Shown here one piece after another: positions 8,307 through 17,231 of a stretch of DNA of 64,000 nt. Source of the stretch: Streptomyces sp. S.PB5 (lineage in GTDB: Bacteria; Actinomycetota; Actinomycetes; Streptomycetales; Streptomycetaceae); contig NZ_JAQMWP010000001.1 of the NCBI RefSeq assembly GCF_030403745.1, forward strand, positions 806,001 through 870,000. Reading direction: 5' to 3'. A model generated the notes under the pieces. It saw only the letters and a program-made list of their open reading frames with translations. It ran no database searches and was not told where the DNA came from. Both the position numbers and the translations under genes were made by a program. Within the stretch, counting starts at the first letter, position 1, and each line of letters opens with the position of its first letter.

Positions 8307-8431
8307 GAGCGACCAAGGGGACTAGGGGACGTGGGCGTTTTGGCAGAGTACCCCGGGGTGGTGATCATCTGTGTTTTACATCCGTTTTGTGCCCTAGATC
8401 TCAATTGTCATGTCCAGTCGTCTGTCGTACT

Positions 8432-9349
8432 TCAGTCGTCGTCAGTGTCCGCGTCGCCGATGCCGACGACCGTGAGATGAGCGCGTTCGAGAGTCGCGTC
8501 CTCCAGGCAACCGCGCAGCCGCAACCGGTCGTGATCGGTGAGCGCGGGCCGCACGACTCCCGCGAACAGTCCGTCGCCCAGATCACCGAGGGTCTCGTGC
8601 CGCAGCGGCACGGACGTGGAGTCCCGACAGCGCTCCCAGATCTGTTCCGCGGCCAGTGACCGCCGCTGGTGCGTGGTGTCGGGACCACGCATGTCGACCT
8701 TGACGACCACCGAGGTCGCCGCGCTGTCGTTCGCGTGCTCCTCCCGGGTCTGGGTGAGGTCCGCGAGCCCCACGACGAGCCCGCCGAGCAGGGCGACCCC
8801 GACGACGCCGACAGCGGCCATGCGCACGGTCCGGCCCCTGGGCGGTACGGCGGCCGGGGCCGGCAGGTCCTCCAGGTCGTCCGGGGAGGCCGGGTCGGGT
8901 GCGGTGAGCACGGCCAGCCGCCCGGCGAGCCGCCGCTCGGCCGGTCTGCCCGTGGCGGCGGCGATGCGCTGCACGACCCAAGCGAGCCCGGACAGCACCA
9001 CACCGGTGACCATGAGCACCGGCACGAAGACGTACGCCTTGTCCGCCGGGTCCGCCAGCCAGCGGAACTGTGTCTCCTCCCGCTCCAGCGCGGGCTGCCG
9101 CAGCCGGGCGAGCGCGTCCTCCTGCCGGGCCGCCAGCTCCCGCTGCCGCCGGTCGGACGCGCTGATCCGCTCCTCGATCCGGGTCAGCCGCCCCAGCATC
9201 ACGATGCCGAGCAGCAACACCTCCACGACCAGCAGCAGAACCCCGCACAGCATGGCCCGCTGCCACTGCCACCGGTACAGATAGACCACGAGATACGTCC
9301 CGGCCCCGGCGGCGGCCAGGCCTCCGAAGAGGTACGCGATCCTCCTCAT
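8432..9349 (-). CDS. Four-segment membrane protein of unknown function
   Basis: The 305-residue protein has hydrophobic segments near residues 4-25, 33-54, 106-128 and 177-198. A charged, probably coiled-coil stretch (55-95, rich in Arg/Glu/Gln) lies between the second and third, and a soluble C-terminal domain has two Cys (ERCRDST and LRGCLEDA) that could form a disulfide. I do not recognise a family. Its ATG overlaps the stop of the PEP/pyruvate-dikinase-like gene (ATGA), so the two proteins are coupled and may form a membrane-tethered unit. Confidence 0.75.
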   Translation of the reverse strand: MRRIAYLFGGLAAAGAGTYLVVYLYRWQWQRAMLCGVLLLVVEVLLLGIVMLGRLTRIEERISASDRRQRELAARQEDALARLRQPALEREETQFRWLADPADKAYVFVPVLMVTGVVLSGLAWVVQRIAAATGRPAERRLAGRLAVLTAPDPASPDDLEDLPAPAAVPPRGRTVRMAAVGVVGVALLGGLVVGLADLTQTREEHANDSAATSVVVKVDMRGPDTTHQRRSLAAEQIWERCRDSTSVPLRHETLGDLGDGLFAGVVRPALTDHDRLRLRGCLEDATLERAHLTVVGIGDADTDDD

Positions 9350-11742
9350 GGCGCGTCTCCCGGCTGTACGTCCCCGACGGTCCCGTCGACGGTGAGACGG
9401 GAGCCGACCGGGAAGCGGTGCACGGCGTCCGCCGCCCCGACGACGGCGGGAACCTCGAACTCCCGCGCCAGCACCGCGAGATGGGACAAGGGGCTGCCGG
9501 TCTGCGCGACCAGCCCGGTCAGTCCGGGCAGCAGCGGAGCGAGCGCGGGATCGAGAGTCCGTACGACGAGGACGGCGTCCTCGGGCCGAAGCCCCGCCCC
9601 GTCCCACACGGTCCCGACGGCCCGCCCTCCGGACACGCCCCGCATACCGTCCCGGCCGCCACCGTCCCGCTCGGCGACGACGACTCCGCCCTCCGTCAGC
9701 CGGAACGCGTCCGGCAACGGCGGCGACTCGCCGTCCGGCACCCGCGCCGCGAGATCGACGGGCAGCGCGGCGCCGTGCAGCACGCCCGCCAGCTCCCGCC
9801 AGCGCAGCTGCCCGACCTGCTCCACATCGAGCTGGACGCGCCGCCCGGCATCGCGCACGAGCCGGACCTGGAGCTCCTGCACCCAGCGGATGCGGAGCCG
9901 GAGGGCTTCGCGGGGCGGGAGGGAGGCGGTGAGGGGCGGGGGGCTGGGGGTGGGGGAGGCGTTGGTGGTGGGGGCGCCGGTAGCGGTGGCGGTGGCGGTG
10001 GCAGCGGCAACGGTGGCGGTGTCGCCGGTGGTGGGGACGCGGTGCGCGGATTCGCGAGCGGTGGCCGGGGTGGTGCCCGGGGTGCTTGCGGTGGCTGTGG
10101 GGTGAGGACCCATCGCCGTGCCGTCTCGTGGCGCCGCGGTTCCGGTGCCGTCGTCCCGGCCGGTGCTGCCCCGGCCCGGCAGCAGCGGCTGAGGGACGCG
10201 CCTCGACGCGCCGGTCCCGGACGCCACCGATTCCTCGGCATCCGCCGCTCGCGAACCCGGTATGCCTTGCTCCGTCCCCCCGCCCCCCGGCCCCGGCAAC
10301 CGCCCCGGCCCCCGCAGGCTCGGTGCCGTCAGCGCCAGGATCACCGGGGCCGCGGCGACGGCCTGGTCGTCGGGTACGCCACGTGCGCGTGCCGTTTCCA
10401 GGGCGGCCAGCGCCGTACCCGCCGCCGTACGGCTTTTCGGCGGCTCGCGCAGCAGGGCTCCGGCGAGGGCTTCCTGGGCGTGCAGGGAGGCCAGGGTGCG
10501 GCGGGTCCAGCGGATCTCCGCGACCAGGGCGGACGCGGGGAGCGTCGAGGGCGGCGGGATCTCGGCGAGGTGGCGGTCGACGTCGGCCGCGAGGTCCGTC
10601 GCCAGGCCCGGCAGCGCCGCGGAGAGCCGGCCCACCCGCCAGGCCGCACCCAGACGGCGCGCCCCCGGCGCCGGGTTGAGCAGTGCCAGCCACCGGTGCC
10701 GCGGGGGAGCGGCGCCGAGGAGCCGTAGGTCGGCCGCGGCCCGCCCGCCGACCGTCCTGACCACCGGAACCGTCCGCAGCAGCCGCCGCGGCGCACTCCC
10801 GGCGATGTCGAGCGCGGCGGCGAGCCCGCGGGCCATGGGCGCCACCCACAGGTCCTCCTCCAGCGGCACCAGCTGCTCCGGCAGGGTCTCCGCCACCGGA
10901 CCGGGCCCGAGCAGCCGCGCCCCGTGCGGCGGCCGCACCGCCATCGCCGTGATCGGACGGCTCTGGAACAGCCACAGCCGCCCCTCCCCGTCGAACCCGA
11001 ACTCAAGGTCCTGCGGCCCGCCGAAGATCCGCCGGGCCCGCCGCGCGAGCCGCGCGAGACGGGCCAGCTCGGACCGGGTGAGCGGCGAACCGCCCTCCGC
11101 GGCCTCCGTGCGCAGCAGCCGTCCCCGCCCGCTCAGCCAGTAGTTCGTGCCCGCCTGTTCCCCGCTGACCAGCGAGTCCGGACCACCCCGGACCGCGCTC
11201 ACCAGCATCCGGTCGGTACGCCCCTCGACGGGATCGGCACCGAACATCACCCCGCCGACCCGCGCCGTCAGCATCGGCTGCACCAGCACCGCCATCGGCG
11301 CCGTGCTGCCGTCGGGCCGTACCGCCGAGTCGAGCACGGTACGCACCGCCGTACGGAACGCGTGCCAGCCGCGCACGTCGAGGACGGAGGCGAACTGGCC
11401 CGCCAGCGACGACTCCTCCGTGTCCTCCTGAGGGGAGGAGGACCGTACGACGAGCGGGCGCGCGCCGCCGTCGGAGAGGTCGTGCCAGGCGTGGCGCAGG
11501 GCGACCGGGTCGGTGCCGCCGCGGTACGGGATCACGAAGCCGGGGAGGACCGGCAGACCGGCACCCGCCGCGCGGGCGAGGTTCGCGGCCTTGGACCCCG
11601 CGCTGCCGGGCACCGCGGCGGCGGGCCGGTCGAGTGGGACGGTGGCCGGGGCATGCGCGTCGACCAGGCCGAGGAGCACCTCGCCGCGGGGCCTGTCCCC
11701 GTCTTGCGCACCTTCTCCGTGACGTTCGTCGAGCGTCGTCAT
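9346..11742 (-). CDS. PEP/pyruvate-dikinase-like phosphotransferase
   Basis: The 798-residue protein has the outline of PEP synthase or rifampin phosphotransferase. An ATP-binding (PPDK_N) domain covers about residues 45-265 (GSKAANLARA, LVVRSSSPQEDTEESSLAGQF, QDLEFGFDGEGRLWLFQSRP). A less conserved middle follows, then a C-terminal swivelling phosphohistidine domain with GSPLSHLAVLAREFEVPAVV, the catalytic His being residue 754. A Thr/Ala/Pro/Gly-rich insertion (about 476-610), encoded by near-trinucleotide repeats, separates the middle from the end. The reaction would move a phosphate from ATP to the His and on to an unidentified acceptor. It is coupled to the membrane protein at 8432. Confidence 0.8.
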   Translation of the reverse strand: MTTLDERHGEGAQDGDRPRGEVLLGLVDAHAPATVPLDRPAAAVPGSAGSKAANLARAAGAGLPVLPGFVIPYRGGTDPVALRHAWHDLSDGGARPLVVRSSSPQEDTEESSLAGQFASVLDVRGWHAFRTAVRTVLDSAVRPDGSTAPMAVLVQPMLTARVGGVMFGADPVEGRTDRMLVSAVRGGPDSLVSGEQAGTNYWLSGRGRLLRTEAAEGGSPLTRSELARLARLARRARRIFGGPQDLEFGFDGEGRLWLFQSRPITAMAVRPPHGARLLGPGPVAETLPEQLVPLEEDLWVAPMARGLAAALDIAGSAPRRLLRTVPVVRTVGGRAAADLRLLGAAPPRHRWLALLNPAPGARRLGAAWRVGRLSAALPGLATDLAADVDRHLAEIPPPSTLPASALVAEIRWTRRTLASLHAQEALAGALLREPPKSRTAAGTALAALETARARGVPDDQAVAAAPVILALTAPSLRGPGRLPGPGGGGTEQGIPGSRAADAEESVASGTGASRRVPQPLLPGRGSTGRDDGTGTAAPRDGTAMGPHPTATASTPGTTPATARESAHRVPTTGDTATVAAATATATATGAPTTNASPTPSPPPLTASLPPREALRLRIRWVQELQVRLVRDAGRRVQLDVEQVGQLRWRELAGVLHGAALPVDLAARVPDGESPPLPDAFRLTEGGVVVAERDGGGRDGMRGVSGGRAVGTVWDGAGLRPEDAVLVVRTLDPALAPLLPGLTGLVAQTGSPLSHLAVLAREFEVPAVVGAADAVHRFPVGSRLTVDGTVGDVQPGDAP

Positions 11743-12041
11743 CGCTCACCCTCCAGGACCGGCCGCCAACAGGGGGGACGCGCGGGGGTGACCCTGCGCC
11801 TGACGGCGGAACGAAGGATGGGGCGGGCCGCTGCCGACCCCTGCAGGGGCTCGACGGCAGCACACCTCCTGCTGCAATGATCCCACCGCTGTTCGTTTCC
11901 ATGTCGGTCAGAAGCCACTTTTCGGGCCCTCGGTGAGGATTTACGAACACCGTAGGAGAGCGCGTGGGGCGCGCTCGTCCGCAGGCAGTACGCCGGGCCT
12001 CCTCCGGGGGATGGAGAACCCTCGGGGGAGCGGTGTCCGAG

Positions 12042-13556
12042 CTAGCCGGTCGCCGGGGGGAGGGCCTGGCACAGCGCCTCCAGTGCCGCTCCGTACGCGT
12101 GTTCCGAGGGGGTCGCGTAGCCGACGACCAGGCCGTCGTACGCCGGCATGCCCGCTTCCGGTGTTCCTGGTGTCTTCGGTGGTGCCGTCCTTGTCTCCGG
12201 GTGCCGGAACTCCGCGAGGCCGTCCAGCGCGACGCCCCGCCAGACGGCGGCCTTGACCGTGGACCTCTCGGTGCCCGGCGGCAACCGCAGCACCGCGTGC
12301 AGCCCCGCCGCGACCCCGGTCGCCTCGATGTGCGGCGCGTGCTCGGCGAGCGCCGCGACGAGGCGGTCGCGACGGCTGCGGTACCGCTGTCGCATACGGC
12401 GCACATGACGGTCGTACGACCCGGACGAGATGAGGTCCGCGAGGGCCAGCTGGTCCAGGACGCTCGCCCAGGCCTCCCGCTCGCCCTTGGCTGCGAGCAC
12501 GCCGTCGACGTACCGCTCCGGCAGCACCAGCCACCCCAGCCGCACCGCGGGTGACAGGCTCTTGCTGACCGAGCCGATGAAGATCACCCGCTCGGGGTCG
12601 AGTCCCTGGACCGCGCCGACGGGCTTGCGGTCGTAGCGGAACTCCCCGTCGTAGTCGTCCTCCAGCACCACCCCGCCACGCGCGCGTGCCCAGTCGACGA
12701 CGGCCGCCCGCCGCTCGGCGTGCAGCGGACCTCCGGTCGGGAACTGGTGCGCGGGCGTGAGCAGTACGGCCCGTTCACGCGCCAACAGGCTCACGTCGGC
12801 GCCGTGTTCGTCGAGGGGCAGCGGTACGGTCCGGACGCCCGCGTCGGCGAGGAGCCCGCGGTGGAAGGGGAGGCCGTACGCCTCGACGGCCAGCGGGCCG
12901 CGCAGCACCGGCGTCGGCGCCTGGAAGAGCAGCCGCAGCGCGTGCGCGAAGCCGGAGCAGATCACGATCCGGCCCGGCTCGGTACGTACGCCACGCGCGC
13001 GTGCCAGGTACTCGGCGAGCGCCTCCCGCAGCTCGACGCGGCCGGCGGGGTCGCCGGGGCCGAAGACCTCGTTGGGCGCCTGCTGGAGGGCCCGCCGGTA
13101 GGAGGCCAGCCAGGCGGCGCGCGGGAACGCGGAGGCGTCCGGGGTGCCCTGGCGGAGGTCGTGCCGCGGTCCACGCGCGCGTGGCGGCGTTTTCACGGGT
13201 ACCCGCGCGTGCTTGGCGTGGTGGAGCGGCTCGGTCCTCCCCCACTGCCTTGAGGGCGTGGGAGGTGCCCCCACGGCGACCCGGGTGCCCGAGCCCTGGC
13301 GGGCGGTGAGCCAGCCCTCCGCGACGAGCTCGGCGTACGCGTCGGCCACCGTGTTCCGGGCGACGCCGAGATCGGCGGCGAGCGAACGGTACGGCGGCAG
13401 CCGGGTGCCGGGGGCGAGTCGTCCGCCGCGTACGGCGTCCCGGAGCGCGTCGATGAGAGCGGCCCGTTTGCCGCCCGGTCTGGAGAGCTCCAGGTGCAGG
13501 TCGGCGCCGATCCGCTCCGCCGAATCGACCCATGAATTGACCCATGATTCCGCCAT
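12042..13556 (-). CDS. MocR-type regulator (GntR HTH plus aminotransferase fold)
   Basis: The 504-residue regulator has a GntR winged helix (about residues 28-95: AALIDALRDAVRGGRLAPGTRLPPYRSLA, then VARNTVADAYAELVAEGWL) joined to a PLP aminotransferase-like domain. That domain includes EDDYDGEFRYDRKP and FIGSVSKSLSPAVRLGW, whose Lys is the PLP-binding position. Such proteins sense PLP or an amino compound. It diverges from the AhpD-like gene at 13604 and probably controls it. Its linker contains a peptide (PPTPSRQWGR) encoded by a dispersed 38-bp repeat, and the gene contains three copies of CACGCGCGCGTG. Confidence 0.88.
   Translation of the reverse strand: MAESWVNSWVDSAERIGADLHLELSRPGGKRAALIDALRDAVRGGRLAPGTRLPPYRSLAADLGVARNTVADAYAELVAEGWLTARQGSGTRVAVGAPPTPSRQWGRTEPLHHAKHARVPVKTPPRARGPRHDLRQGTPDASAFPRAAWLASYRRALQQAPNEVFGPGDPAGRVELREALAEYLARARGVRTEPGRIVICSGFAHALRLLFQAPTPVLRGPLAVEAYGLPFHRGLLADAGVRTVPLPLDEHGADVSLLARERAVLLTPAHQFPTGGPLHAERRAAVVDWARARGGVVLEDDYDGEFRYDRKPVGAVQGLDPERVIFIGSVSKSLSPAVRLGWLVLPERYVDGVLAAKGEREAWASVLDQLALADLISSGSYDRHVRRMRQRYRSRRDRLVAALAEHAPHIEATGVAAGLHAVLRLPPGTERSTVKAAVWRGVALDGLAEFRHPETRTAPPKTPGTPEAGMPAYDGLVVGYATPSEHAYGAALEALCQALPPATG
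13236..13273 (-). repeat. 38-bp dispersed near-palindromic repeat, copy 1
   Basis: Read on the minus (coding) strand, this 38-bp element matches the element at 18213-18250 at 36 of 38 positions and has a near-palindromic core around GCCTYAAGGC. Here it is translated within the MocR linker as part of APPTPSRQWGR. Its orientation and frame relative to the host gene are the same as in the other copy. Confidence 0.85.
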
Positions 13557-13603
13557 GGAAATGCACCCTACAGCGGGTCTTTCCGGGCCATAGATTGATG
13601 CAC

Positions 13604-14092
13604 ATGACGACGAACACGACCACGGTCCCGAACACCACCGCCGCCCCTCGCCTCAACTTCGCCAAGGCCGCCCCGAAGGTCTTCCGCGCCCTCGTCGGCT
13701 TCGACGCGGCAGCCCGCGCGGGCCTCGACCCCGCCCTCGTCGAACTGATCCAGATCCGCGCCTCCCACCTCAACCACTGCGCCTACTGCCTCCACATGCA
13801 CACCAACGACGCCCGCAAGGCCGGCGAGAGCGAGGACCGGCTGCACATGGTTGCCGTCTGGCGCGAGGCCCGGCACTTCTTCACGGCGAAGGAGCAGGCG
13901 GCCCTGGCCCTGACGGAGGCGGTGACGCTGGTGGCCGACGGGGGAGTGCCGGACGCGGTGTACGCGGAAGCCGCGGCCGAGTTCGAGGAGGAGGAACTGG
14001 CGCAGGTGCTCGCCCTGATCCTCACGATCAACACCTGGAACCGGGTGGCGCTGGCGACGAAGAAGGTCGCGGGGACGGACGAGCGGGCCTGA
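13604..14092 (+). CDS. AhpD/carboxymuconolactone decarboxylase-family protein
   Basis: The 162-residue protein carries the AhpD-like redox motif in IRASHLNHCAYCLHMHTNDARKAG: CxxC followed by a His three residues later. This is the peroxidase or disulfide-relay centre of the family. A tail helix pair (ALALTEAVTLVAD, ELAQVLALILTINTWNRVAL) is typical. The ATG 13604 start gives the usual short N-terminus; ATG 13598 is also possible, and no strong ribosome site distinguishes them. It is divergent from the MocR regulator with only about 45 bases between the starts, so the regulator very likely acts here. Confidence 0.85.
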   Translation: MTTNTTTVPNTTAAPRLNFAKAAPKVFRALVGFDAAARAGLDPALVELIQIRASHLNHCAYCLHMHTNDARKAGESEDRLHMVAVWREARHFFTAKEQAALALTEAVTLVADGGVPDAVYAEAAAEFEEEELAQVLALILTINTWNRVALATKKVAGTDERA

Positions 14093-14153
14093 GGGGCGGG
14101 TCCGAGGGGCGGGTCCGAGGAGCGGACCTGGGAGAGGGCCCGGGGCCGGTCGG

Positions 14154-15641
14154 TCACACCGTCATCGGGCGGTCGTAGGGTCCGATCGGCGCCGGCAAGC
14201 GCGAGCTCCCCGTCAGATGGCGGTCGACCGCCGCCGCCACCGCCCGTCCCTCGGCGATCGCCCACACGATGAGCGACTGCCCCCGCGCGGCGTCCCCCGC
14301 GGCGAACACCCCGGGGACGTTCGTGGCGAACTCGGCGTCCCGGGTGATCGTGCCGCGGGGCTCCGTCGCCAGCCCCAGCTGGTCGATCAGCCCGTCCTCC
14401 CGGCCCGGGCCGGAGAAGCCGAGGGCGAGCAGCACGAGGTCGGCGGGGAGTGCCCGCCCAGTGCCCGTCACCGGCCGCCTCTCCGCGTCGACCTCGACGA
14501 GATGCAGCGACCGCACCCGCCCGTCCGCGTCGCCGGTGAAGCGGAGCGTGGACGCCGCGAACAGCCGCGCGTCCGCGTCGGCCGCCGGGGCGGTACGCAG
14601 ATCGCCGGCCTCCTGGTGCGCCGCCGACAGCCGGTAGATCTTCGGGTACGTCGGCCAGGGCTCGACGTCCTCGTCGCGCTCGGCGCCCGGCTGGGCGTAG
14701 ATGTCCAACTGCGTGACGGACGTGGCCCCTTCACGCACCGCGGTGCCCAGACAGTCGGCCCCCGTGTCACCGCCGCCGACGATGACGACATGCTTCCCGG
14801 CGGCCGACACGGGGGAGGTCTCCAGGTCGCCCTCGCACACCCGGTTGGCCAGCGGCAGATACTCCATCGCCTGATGGATGCCGGTCAACTCCCGCCCGGG
14901 TACGTCGAGTTCACGCCAGGCCGTCGCTCCCGTGGCGATCACCACCGCGTCGTACCGCGCCCGCAGCTCAGTCGCCCCGATGTCCCGCCCGACCGCCGTC
15001 GACGTACGGAACTTCGTGCCCTCGGCCCGCATCTGGTCGGTCCGCCGCCGCAGATGGTGCTTCTCCATCTTGAACTCGGGGATGCCGTACCGCATCAGCC
15101 CGCCGAGCCGGTCGTCCTTCTCGTACACCGCGACCGTGTGCCCCGCCCGCGTCAACTGCTGTGCCGCCGCGAGCCCGGTGGGCCCCGACCCGATCACCGC
15201 GACGGTCCTGCCGGACAGCCGGTCCGGTGGCTGCGGTGGCGCGAACCCCAGCTCCCAGGCCTGGTCGGCGATGGCCACCTCGACGTTCTTGATGGTGACC
15301 GCGGGCTGGTTGATGGCCAGCACGCATCCCGCCTCGCACGGCGCGGGACACAACCGCCCGGTGAACTCGGGGAAGTTGTTCGTCGCGTGCAGCCGGTCGG
15401 CGGCCTGCCGCCAGTCGTCCCGGCTGACCAGGTCGTTCCACTCGGGGATCAGATTCCCCAGCGGACACGCTTCGTGGCAGAACGGGACACCGCAGTCCAT
15501 GCACCGGTCGGCCTGCTTGTTGATGATGGGCAGCAGCGCCCCGGGGACGTACACCTCGTCCCAGTCCCTGACCCGCTCCTCGACCGGCCGCCGGGGCCAG
15601 TCCTGACGAGGGGTGGTCATGAATCCCTTGGGATCGGCCAT
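14154..15641 (-). CDS. gltD: Glutamate synthase small-subunit-like FAD oxidoreductase
   Basis: The 495-residue protein has the GltD layout. N-terminal Cys clusters for Fe-S (CMDCGVPFCHEACPLGN and CPAPCEAGC) are followed by an FAD-binding GSGPTGLAAAQQL and an NAD(P)H-binding VIVGGGDTGADCLGTA. The C-terminal FAD end is NVPGVFAAGDAARGQSLIVWAIAEGR. In glutamate synthase this subunit passes electrons from NADPH to the large subunit. No gltB is adjacent here, so it may serve a GltB encoded elsewhere or another acceptor. The start at ATG 15641 (MADPKGFM) matches the family; upstream extensions are not credible. Confidence 0.87.
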   Translation of the reverse strand: MADPKGFMTTPRQDWPRRPVEERVRDWDEVYVPGALLPIINKQADRCMDCGVPFCHEACPLGNLIPEWNDLVSRDDWRQAADRLHATNNFPEFTGRLCPAPCEAGCVLAINQPAVTIKNVEVAIADQAWELGFAPPQPPDRLSGRTVAVIGSGPTGLAAAQQLTRAGHTVAVYEKDDRLGGLMRYGIPEFKMEKHHLRRRTDQMRAEGTKFRTSTAVGRDIGATELRARYDAVVIATGATAWRELDVPGRELTGIHQAMEYLPLANRVCEGDLETSPVSAAGKHVVIVGGGDTGADCLGTAVREGATSVTQLDIYAQPGAERDEDVEPWPTYPKIYRLSAAHQEAGDLRTAPAADADARLFAASTLRFTGDADGRVRSLHLVEVDAERRPVTGTGRALPADLVLLALGFSGPGREDGLIDQLGLATEPRGTITRDAEFATNVPGVFAAGDAARGQSLIVWAIAEGRAVAAAVDRHLTGSSRLPAPIGPYDRPMTV

Positions 15642-15802
15642 GGCCGTCTTCCTTGCGTTGGCTGCGACGGGCCGAGCGTCATCGGGCGGCACTCTTTCGG
15701 CCACGATACGTCCCGTGAGCCACTCGCGCAGAGTGGGCGGACAGCGCTTTCCTGAGGTTCCGTGGGCCTCCCCGACGGCCTCCCCGACGGCCTTCCCGGC
15801 GT

Positions 15803-16282
15803 CTAGGTGAGGGCCAGCACGTACGACACCGCCGCCGCACCCGAGGCGACCATGCGCACGTGGTTCCACATCGTCCACTCGCGCACATACGCCGGCCAGT
15901 ACGCGGCCGCTTCGGACGTACCCGCGTCCAGCTTCATCAGCGTGTCGTTGCGCGGCACGTTGGCGACCATGGTCACCCCGAACGACCCGAACAGATACAG
16001 CGCGCTGCCCAGCAGCAGCTCCACCGTCCCCTCGTCCGGCCACAGCACGAACGTCACCACGGCGATCACCGCACACAGCACCGCCGACCCGGCGAACACG
16101 AGCATGAACGCGGGCCGCAGCGCGGTCACGTTGATCGCCTTCATCGCGGCGACACCCTGTGCGGGCGGCAGCGCCGCGAGCCCCTTCATCACGAACGTCG
16201 AGAACGCACAGAACACCCCGGCCACCAGACCGGTCCCGAGCACACCCAGCACCGTCAGTACGAAGTACGGTCCATCGATCAT
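15803..16282 (-). CDS. DUF1772 (anthrone-oxygenase-like) membrane protein
   Basis: The 159-residue protein has four hydrophobic segments: FVLTVLGVLGTGLVAGVFCA at the start, then AFMLVFAGSAVLCAVIAVVT, LLGSALYLFGSFGVTMVA, and the C-terminal end. The family signature NVPRNDTLMKLDAG follows segment three, and the W(T/N)xWNHVR block is WTMWNHVR. DUF1772 members include anthrone oxygenases in polyketide pathways, but many are housekeeping proteins of unknown role. No polyketide genes are nearby, so no function is assigned. The start is ATG 16282. Confidence 0.8.
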   Translation of the reverse strand: MIDGPYFVLTVLGVLGTGLVAGVFCAFSTFVMKGLAALPPAQGVAAMKAINVTALRPAFMLVFAGSAVLCAVIAVVTFVLWPDEGTVELLLGSALYLFGSFGVTMVANVPRNDTLMKLDAGTSEAAAYWPAYVREWTMWNHVRMVASGAAAVSYVLALT

Positions 16283-16535
16283 GTGAACGTCAACTCCCGC
16301 ATCGAGCCGAGATCCTGCCCGGCACCAACCGTCACCACAAGTGAATTCCCGTACGGGAAGAGTCACCATGGCCGAAGGCCGCGACCGCATACGCGAGCGT
16401 CCACAAGGCTCCCCACGCCCGACACAACCTGAATCCCCGACTCCCCTCTACTACACCGTTCCCTGAGGGCCGGCTCTCCCACCCCGGCCCTCGCCGACCT
16501 CAACCGGCCCCCGCCCCTCGCCGCTCTCGCCGACT

Positions 16536-17231
16536 TCAACCGGCCTGCGCCCCTTCCGCCCGCCAGCCGCCCAGCACCGCCTCCACGCCGGAGGCGATCC
16601 GACGCCGTGCCTCATGCCTCGGCACACCGCTCATCAGCAACTGGTCGTACGGCGTGTCCAGATGCCGTACGGACGCCACCACCGCCGAGATCACCGCGCC
16701 CTCGGACAACGCCCGCCCCGCCGCACTCCGGCCGACCCGCCCGCTGCCCCGCACCGAGGCGTGCACCGCGATGCCCTGTGCCCGCTCGGCCGGGCACCCG
16801 GGAAACAGCCGGCGTATCTCCGTCGCGAACGCGTCCGTGAACCGCACGTCCTCCGCGGCCCGCCGCCGCGCGTCCCGCACCCGGCGCCGCCGCCGCGCCT
16901 CGGCGTCCGCCAGACACCGCACCTCGGCCCGCGCGAGCGCCGCCTCCTCCACGAGGACGCCCTGCCGCTCGTACCGTGCCTTGCGCCGGTTGAACCGTAC
17001 GACCACCGCCGACAGGGCACTCTCCTCCCGCGCCCTGCGCGTCAGCGCCGTGTCACCGCGCGGCAGGAACACCAGATGCCCGAGATCGGCGCAGTCCAGA
17101 CACCGAGGCGCCCCCTCCTCCAGCACCAGCAGCGTCAACGGCCCGCTCCGGCACTCGGCGCACTGCTTCCGCTTGACGGGCTGGACGACGAGAAGCCCGG
17201 TGCGGCGCGGGGGAGTTGCTAGGCGAGACAT
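16536..17231 (-). CDS. DUF2293 protein with N-terminal Cys pairs
   Basis: The 231-residue protein starts with a likely zinc ribbon (CAECRSG then CLDCADLG, two CxxC pairs). A very basic Arg/Ala-rich helix region follows, and the C-terminal DUF2293 domain spans about residues 135-220 (IRRLFPGCPAERAQGIAVHA, YDQLLMSGVPRHEARRRI). The basic character and zinc ribbon suggest nucleic-acid binding, which is inference only. It overlaps the end of the NmrA-like gene by 13 bases and so is probably cotranscribed with it. Confidence 0.78.
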   Translation of the reverse strand: MSRLATPPRRTGLLVVQPVKRKQCAECRSGPLTLLVLEEGAPRCLDCADLGHLVFLPRGDTALTRRAREESALSAVVVRFNRRKARYERQGVLVEEAALARAEVRCLADAEARRRRRVRDARRRAAEDVRFTDAFATEIRRLFPGCPAERAQGIAVHASVRGSGRVGRSAAGRALSEGAVISAVVASVRHLDTPYDQLLMSGVPRHEARRRIASGVEAVLGGWRAEGAQAG

